Assembly (NCBI GenBank): GCA_964034945.1
Contig: OZ035962.1
Coordinates: forward strand, 87,584,650-87,648,649
DNA from: Chrysopilus asiliformis
Lineage: Eukaryota; Arthropoda; Insecta; Diptera; Rhagionidae
Reading direction: 5' to 3'
Length of the DNA stretch: 64,000 nucleotides
A program made the translations under genes and the position numbers. This document shows, piece by piece, positions 59,359 to 64,000 of this stretch (its first letter is position 1; each line of letters begins with the position of its first letter). The notes under the pieces are model-generated. The model was not told the origin of the DNA, did no database searches, and was given only the letters and a program-made list of their open reading frames with translations.

Positions 59359-59362
59359 TTAA

Positions 59363-60835
59363 GTGCTACCGCAAATAAAAATATAAATACATCCCATCAA
59401 CATACAATAATAATGAAGAAGAGAGAAAATAAACCAGAAGATAGGTTACTTTGTTGTTGCGTCGCTGCTGTCTCTGCCAAAAAATGATCACTCAGTTTAA
59501 ATACTTTTTATTTAAATCAAATACAAAACCCGTTGGCCCAAATTTGGCGATTTTTGTATTTGATTGATTTGCTTTTTCGTAGAATATAATGACAATTTTC
59601 CATTAGTGTAATTAACGTATTGTTTTTACATAAAAAAATGATTCCCACGACAAACAATTTCAAAAACACTGCCAAAAAATTCATTTTTTTCGTATAGGAA
59701 TCCCGCACGATGATCACTTCGATTTTTTTTCTAATATTACGAATTTGATTTTTATTTTCTTTGTGCCTTATTTCTGCATCGTGTACAGAATTTTTCTAGA
59801 TATGTATGGATTATTTTATCATTGTCAGACTTTTTCCCTCTCTCCCGCCTGCGTCTCTCCGTCGTTTATGCCATCAATATGATTCGCTCATATGATGTTT
59901 TCCTGGAGGCCATTCCACTCATCGAAATTGTGATGTGGACAGATTATGTTGCCTCTCAGCTCACTTCCAATGGAGCCCAACGGCGAATAGATTGGGATTT
60001 GTGTGCATCCCACTTCTGAATTCACGATGGAACAGAGTTGCGATACTGCTGTGGGGATTTCTCGTATCAAATTGGAACTGAAAATGAAAGAAGAAAAAGT
60101 AAAAAAAAAACTACAATTTGCACCAGCAGACAATGCACTCGTCTGTTTGGAGGGTCGGGTCTGTACTGCACAGTGCACAGACAGATGCACTACTTCCAGA
60201 TGGAATACAGCCAGATAGTATAGTCAATTTGTTTGTACAACTGTTGCAATTAATGTTGTGATCGCTGTTTGGTTTGTTGCAGTTTCCAATTGCACTTGAA
60301 GTTCATGTCATGTCCTATAGTAGGGCTAGGCCTAGGCCAATCTAATCTCAAGCAGTCTAATCCGGCAATGTGCAACTTCCACACTCCAGAATCATCCCGT
60401 ATCTGCCATTTATACACAGTCCTGAATAAGTCGCTGAGGGGATTTGTTGTAAATGCACTCGGATTTTGTGTACAATTTTTCTGTGTTTTTGTTTCGTTTT
60501 TTTTTTATTTATTTATTTGAATTCATGTTTCATTCAAGCCAGTAGGGCACTTATGCCACACTCTCATATGTTGAGCTATGTTGGGCTACATTATGCTCTA
60601 TGCTCGATCCAAACTCGCTCCTTTTTCTGTTTAATCATGCGGTGCGACGGAACGAATCCAGAACCAACTCTAGGAGATAAATAGGAAAAACGCCTCATCC
60701 CGAGCACTGGCTGGCGTTAGCGGCTGTTGTTTATATTAGAAGTTTGTTTGGACAAAATGTAACCAAAACAAAAAAGTTTCTCTATGTTTATTTGTAGAAT
60801 TACACTCAGCCATTTCATGATTGCAATTGGACCAT
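59363..60835. other. No gene recognised
   Basis: Frames at 59822-60223 overlap in all directions and show no domain. Confidence 0.4.
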
Positions 60836-61944
60836 TTTTGAAGTGAAAACTTCTTTAGCGCCGTTGTGAGTGATTTCAAACTTGATGAAACGAAAAAGCG
60901 ACAGTAAAAAGAGATAGGATTTTTTAGCCTGCGAGAAAATGAGATAGAATACAGATGGGTGCCGGTCAATTTATCGTAAACAAGAGTGATGGGTAGGGGG
61001 AAGGGGAAGGCGAAGGGGAAGGGGGAAGGGAGAAGTGGTAGGAGGGTGGTAGGTGGTGGGAGGAAGTGGAGAGAGGAGGGGATAAATTACTGATGTTTCG
61101 TCATACATTGCAATATATACATATCTATATATATAAAAATGGATGTTTGTCTGTTTGTCTGTCTGTCTGAGATTACAAAACTCAAAAACTACTGGACCGA
61201 TTTTTACGCGGTTTTTTGCAAAATGATCGGTGTTGCCAGGAGCAGGTTTTTAGCTATGTACATTTTCAAAATTCGAAACGGAAGGTCCTATAAGGATAAT
61301 GAAAATATCCTTTTTCCCATTTTTCCTCGGAAAAATTTGCAGTTTAGGGTTTTTGGGGTCGCTGATCACGAATCCGGTATTAGATTTTCAAAATTCGAAA
61401 CGGAAGGTCCTGTAAGGATAATGAAAATATCCTTTTTCCCATTTTTCCCCGGAAAAATTTGCATTATAGGGTTTTTGGGGTCGCTTATCACGAATCCGGT
61501 ATTAGATTTTCAAAATTCGAAACGGAAGGCCCTGTAAGGATAATGAAAATATCCTTTTTCCCATTTTTCCCCGGAAGATTGGCACTATGGGGTTTTTGGG
61601 TTCGCTGATCACGAATCCGATATTAGATTTTCAAAATTCGAAACGGAAGGTCCTGTAAGGATAACGCAAATGTCCTTTTTCCAATTTTTCTTGAAACAAT
61701 TGACACTAAGGGGTTTTCGAGGTCGCTTATTGCGGATCCGGTGTTCGATTTTTCAATTTATTGAAATTGAAAACAAAGAGTGTGAATAAAAATATATGAC
61801 TTTTGAACTTGGTACCAATATTATAATAAATAAACGCTAACCCTATTCCACTCCTGATACCGCATTCGTCTCATTCTCTCGCTGTTTAGTTTTCCTAAGG
61901 TTTCACTTCTACCGCGTGTGCACTGCACACACATGTTTTTTTTT
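60836..61944 (+). repeat. Long repeat copy 2 (1.1 kb), short 122-bp array
   Basis: Same ends and order as 53276-55530, but with about four to five 122-bp units (61285-61740) and an expanded purine tract (60990-61083). Confidence 0.85.
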
Positions 61945-62883
61945 ACTATGAGTTTCGTATAGAAATGTGAATATTTTCCAGCAAAAACTAGACATTTAAA
62001 CATTTTGTTTATACGCGCAAAAAGGGTTTTTTTTTGTTTCGTATGACAAAAAGTCAAATAAACAGTGGTCATTATTTAGATTTACATTTTTATGATACAA
62101 CTTTAATGTTTATGATTTAAAAATTGCACTTAATGCATGCTGCATTTATGGAAATTCATTTCAATTTAATGTCCTTAATGGAAGAAAAAGTTATTTTGAT
62201 AAAACTTTAAAAGTTTGTTTCGTTGCGTCAGTTTCTGTCCTGGTTGCCATCCGTCCTTTTTTCGCCCGAACATCGACCTCCTTTTAAGGGCGACCGGGTA
62301 TGTCCAGAGTTTCTAAACGTGTCCGAGAAGTTGCGGGCCAACTAAGAAGTTTACTTCATAAAACCAAGACGTTAAGAAATATAAATCTCGGAGTGTGAGG
62401 CTTTCAATTTAAGGATATATTTAACCTCAAAATGGTAGGGGAGACTGGGTTTTGTTGAATCTTTTTTTTTAAATCTCCAAATTACTCAAAAACCATAAAT
62501 TACAGATCAACATTAATAAACGAATTTGGAAGATGTTATCTTAATTAAAGTAATCAGCAGGAACTTTTATTTCAAGCTTAAATATTGAGGGTGATATTTC
62601 CAATCAAAAACTTCCAGTACGAAATTGAAAATTTTGATTTCTTGCGGGTATATTTGATTTTTTGCGGGAATATTTGATTTTTTACGAGTACTTTTGATTT
62701 TTTTCGGGTACAAATAGACGAATTTTAATTGAATTAATTTATTTTTTTAAACTTTTGATACATTATTATTTTTATCCTTCTAATTTGGATTCTGCAAAGC
62801 TTTCGGAGGTTACTTGCTTAGAATTATGGTATTTTTTACCTTTTTATCGTTCTTACATATAACAAACGTATTAAAATCACAAT
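61945..62883. other. No gene recognised
   Basis: AT-rich. The phrase 'ttttgattttttgcgggtat' recurs in variant form three to four times at 62630-62710. Confidence 0.4.
62438..62470 (+). mobile_element. Single left end of an element A/B/C-type repeat
   Basis: After TA at 62436-62437 comes GGGGAGACTGGGTTTTGTTG, which matches the end consensus of elements A, B and C. No matching right end is visible before the window stops, so the element may be truncated or may continue beyond the window. Confidence 0.35.
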
Positions 62884-62909
62884 TCCAGCATAGTCCAAGT
62901 GGTAAAGTA

Positions 62910-63860
62910 GGGTAGACCGGGGTTAGTAGACCCACTTTTTATAATCTACTTTATAGAGGTTTTACTGTAATTATTTCAGGTGCAGTAAAGACGTTTTTGG
63001 TTGGTTTATTCAATTGTGTTTCTTAGTCAATCTTTTATTTTGACTAATTATAAGTGTTTCAAATATTTTTTTTCATTTTAAAAAAAGTTGTTCGATGAGT
63101 CGACTAACCCCGTGTCTGGGGTTTGTTGACTCTGTGAACGGGGTTATTTGACTCTATACTTTTTATGAGGAAAATGTCTTGAAACATATTAAAAAACTAT
63201 AATAATTCTGAAAAAAATTATTCTTGAAAAAGTTAATAACATTTCAGATTAACATAACTTAACACCCCGATTCTGATAGTCGTGTCGTTTCCGACAAGAG
63301 TCGTTTTACGTGTTGTTGTTGGTAGAAAAACACTAACAACAACACGTAAAACGACTCTTGTCGAAAATGACACGACACTCGCAATCGGGGTGCAAATTTC
63401 ATCTAATTTAAAAAAATAAAATTAATTAACAAAAAAATATAGGTAATTCATATCGAGTCATTTAAACCCAGTATACTGTGAGTCAACTAGCCCCAAGCCG
63501 CCATTTTATTTTTAACACACTCGTGAGAAAAAATGAAAAAGTATGGGTCAGAAAATGCTTCACTAACTCGTTAACTCATACATAAATTTTCACTTGAAAT
63601 CACTGACGAGTTCAATACAATGAAAGTGTAAGCTACAAAACAATTTAATTAACAAGAAAAAAAATTCCTCACACGCTTGAAATTTCGTTTTTCCCCCTCA
63701 CAGTTCGTTCCAAGAGCACTGTGGTCTAACGACATTGGTTCACTGATAGCTGTCAGTCGACTGAATAAACAGTCCAATTCACACTGGTTTGTTTTCAACC
63801 GTGGTTGACTTAACCGCAATGAGTCTACTTACCCCTATAGCCAACAACCCCGGTCAGCCC
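62910..63860. mobile_element. Inverted-repeat element C, TA-flanked, 951 bp
   Basis: The left end GGGTAGACCGGGGTTAGTAG and the inward right end GGGCTGACCGGGGTTGTTGG are related, and TA flanks both ends (62908-62909, 63861-63862). Inside, a GGGGTTAGTTGACTC-like phrase recurs in both orientations near 63095-63160, 63480-63495 and 63822-63855. The interior does not resemble elements A or B by eye, although length, target and end structure agree. A 130-bp hairpin (63263-63392) lies within it. Confidence 0.65.
63263..63392. repeat. 130-bp foldback hairpin with about 58-bp arms
   Basis: The arms begin CACCCCGATT and end AATCGGGGTG. The inner 35 bases of each arm, including TCGTTTTACGTGTTGTTGTT, pair perfectly around a 14-base loop, and the outer parts carry a few mismatches. 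It sits inside element C. No flanking duplication is evident. Confidence 0.8.
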
Positions 63861-64000
63861 TACTTGGCCCGTGTTCCGGAGGTCGGTAATTCAATTCCCG
63901 ACTGTCGCACGCTGTGATTCAAATCCAGTCAACTTGCTTTACGAAATGAGTAGTGATAGTTGCCGCTTGCTGTTAACGTCATCATCGGTCTAGATTGCTA

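Larger units (their letters stand above)
62884..63912 (+). pseudogene. tRNA-like sequence (SINE head or tRNA pseudogene) split by element C
   Basis: Left of element C, TAGTCCAAGTGGTAAAG resembles a polymerase III A box. Right of it, GGTCGGTAATTCAATTCCCG (from about 63882) resembles a T-arm and B box, with GTCGG and CCGAC able to pair. Removing element C and one TA joins the two into a tRNA-sized piece. The acceptor stem and anticodon cannot be assigned with confidence. It may be the head of a SINE. Confidence 0.35.

Overview
The window looks like animal, most probably arthropod (insect-like), nuclear DNA. It is AT-rich and has no operons or ribosome-binding sites. Its only clearly supported gene carries a 43-base GT-AG intron, and the sequence is packed with eukaryotic transposon families. 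No conserved host exon, rRNA gene, intact tRNA gene or CRISPR array could be supported. The stretches between repeats read like intron or intergenic DNA. The species cannot be named from the sequence alone.

Layout. 0-15 kb: a copy of repeat family F1 split by a 938-bp inverted-repeat element (606-1543), a GTCY-microsatellite repeat (F5), a degenerate Helitron-like piece, a 1-kb perfect 8-bp satellite inside another F1 copy (6.5-7.9 kb), hairpin elements and a 680-bp TA-flanked element (11843-12522). 15-25 kb: a repeat (F6) split by a TTAA-flanked piggyBac-like element (17570-18112), plus Helitron ends facing left. 25-33 kb: two F2 copies, an F5 copy split by a second ~950-bp inverted-repeat element (28863-29809), and an F1 copy split by a P-element-like transposon (31518-32830) that encodes an intact spliced 330-residue THAP protein. 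33-43 kb: mostly unrecognised DNA with scattered GTCY repeats. 42-53 kb: many small inverted-repeat elements (3-bp target, TA-type and TTAA types), including a 1.6-kb TTAA element with a 74-bp perfect palindrome. 53-62 kb: two copies of a larger repeat that carries a 122-bp tandem array; in one copy the array has a 726-bp higher-order period. 62-64 kb: a third ~950-bp inverted-repeat element that splits a tRNA-like sequence and itself carries a 130-bp hairpin.

How the parts relate. The window is a record of nested insertions. Several host repeats occur both interrupted and uninterrupted inside the window, so target-site duplications can be read from the sequence itself (TTAA for 17570-18112, TTA for 45721-45915, and 9-11 bp for the P-like element). 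The most gene-like item is the THAP protein. It joins a complete N-terminal THAP DNA-binding domain and coiled coil to what looks like the C-terminal tail of a P-type transposase, with the catalytic middle missing. That plan resembles the KP repressor derivatives of the Drosophila P element. Family names used below (F1, F2, F5, F6) are labels for this window only.
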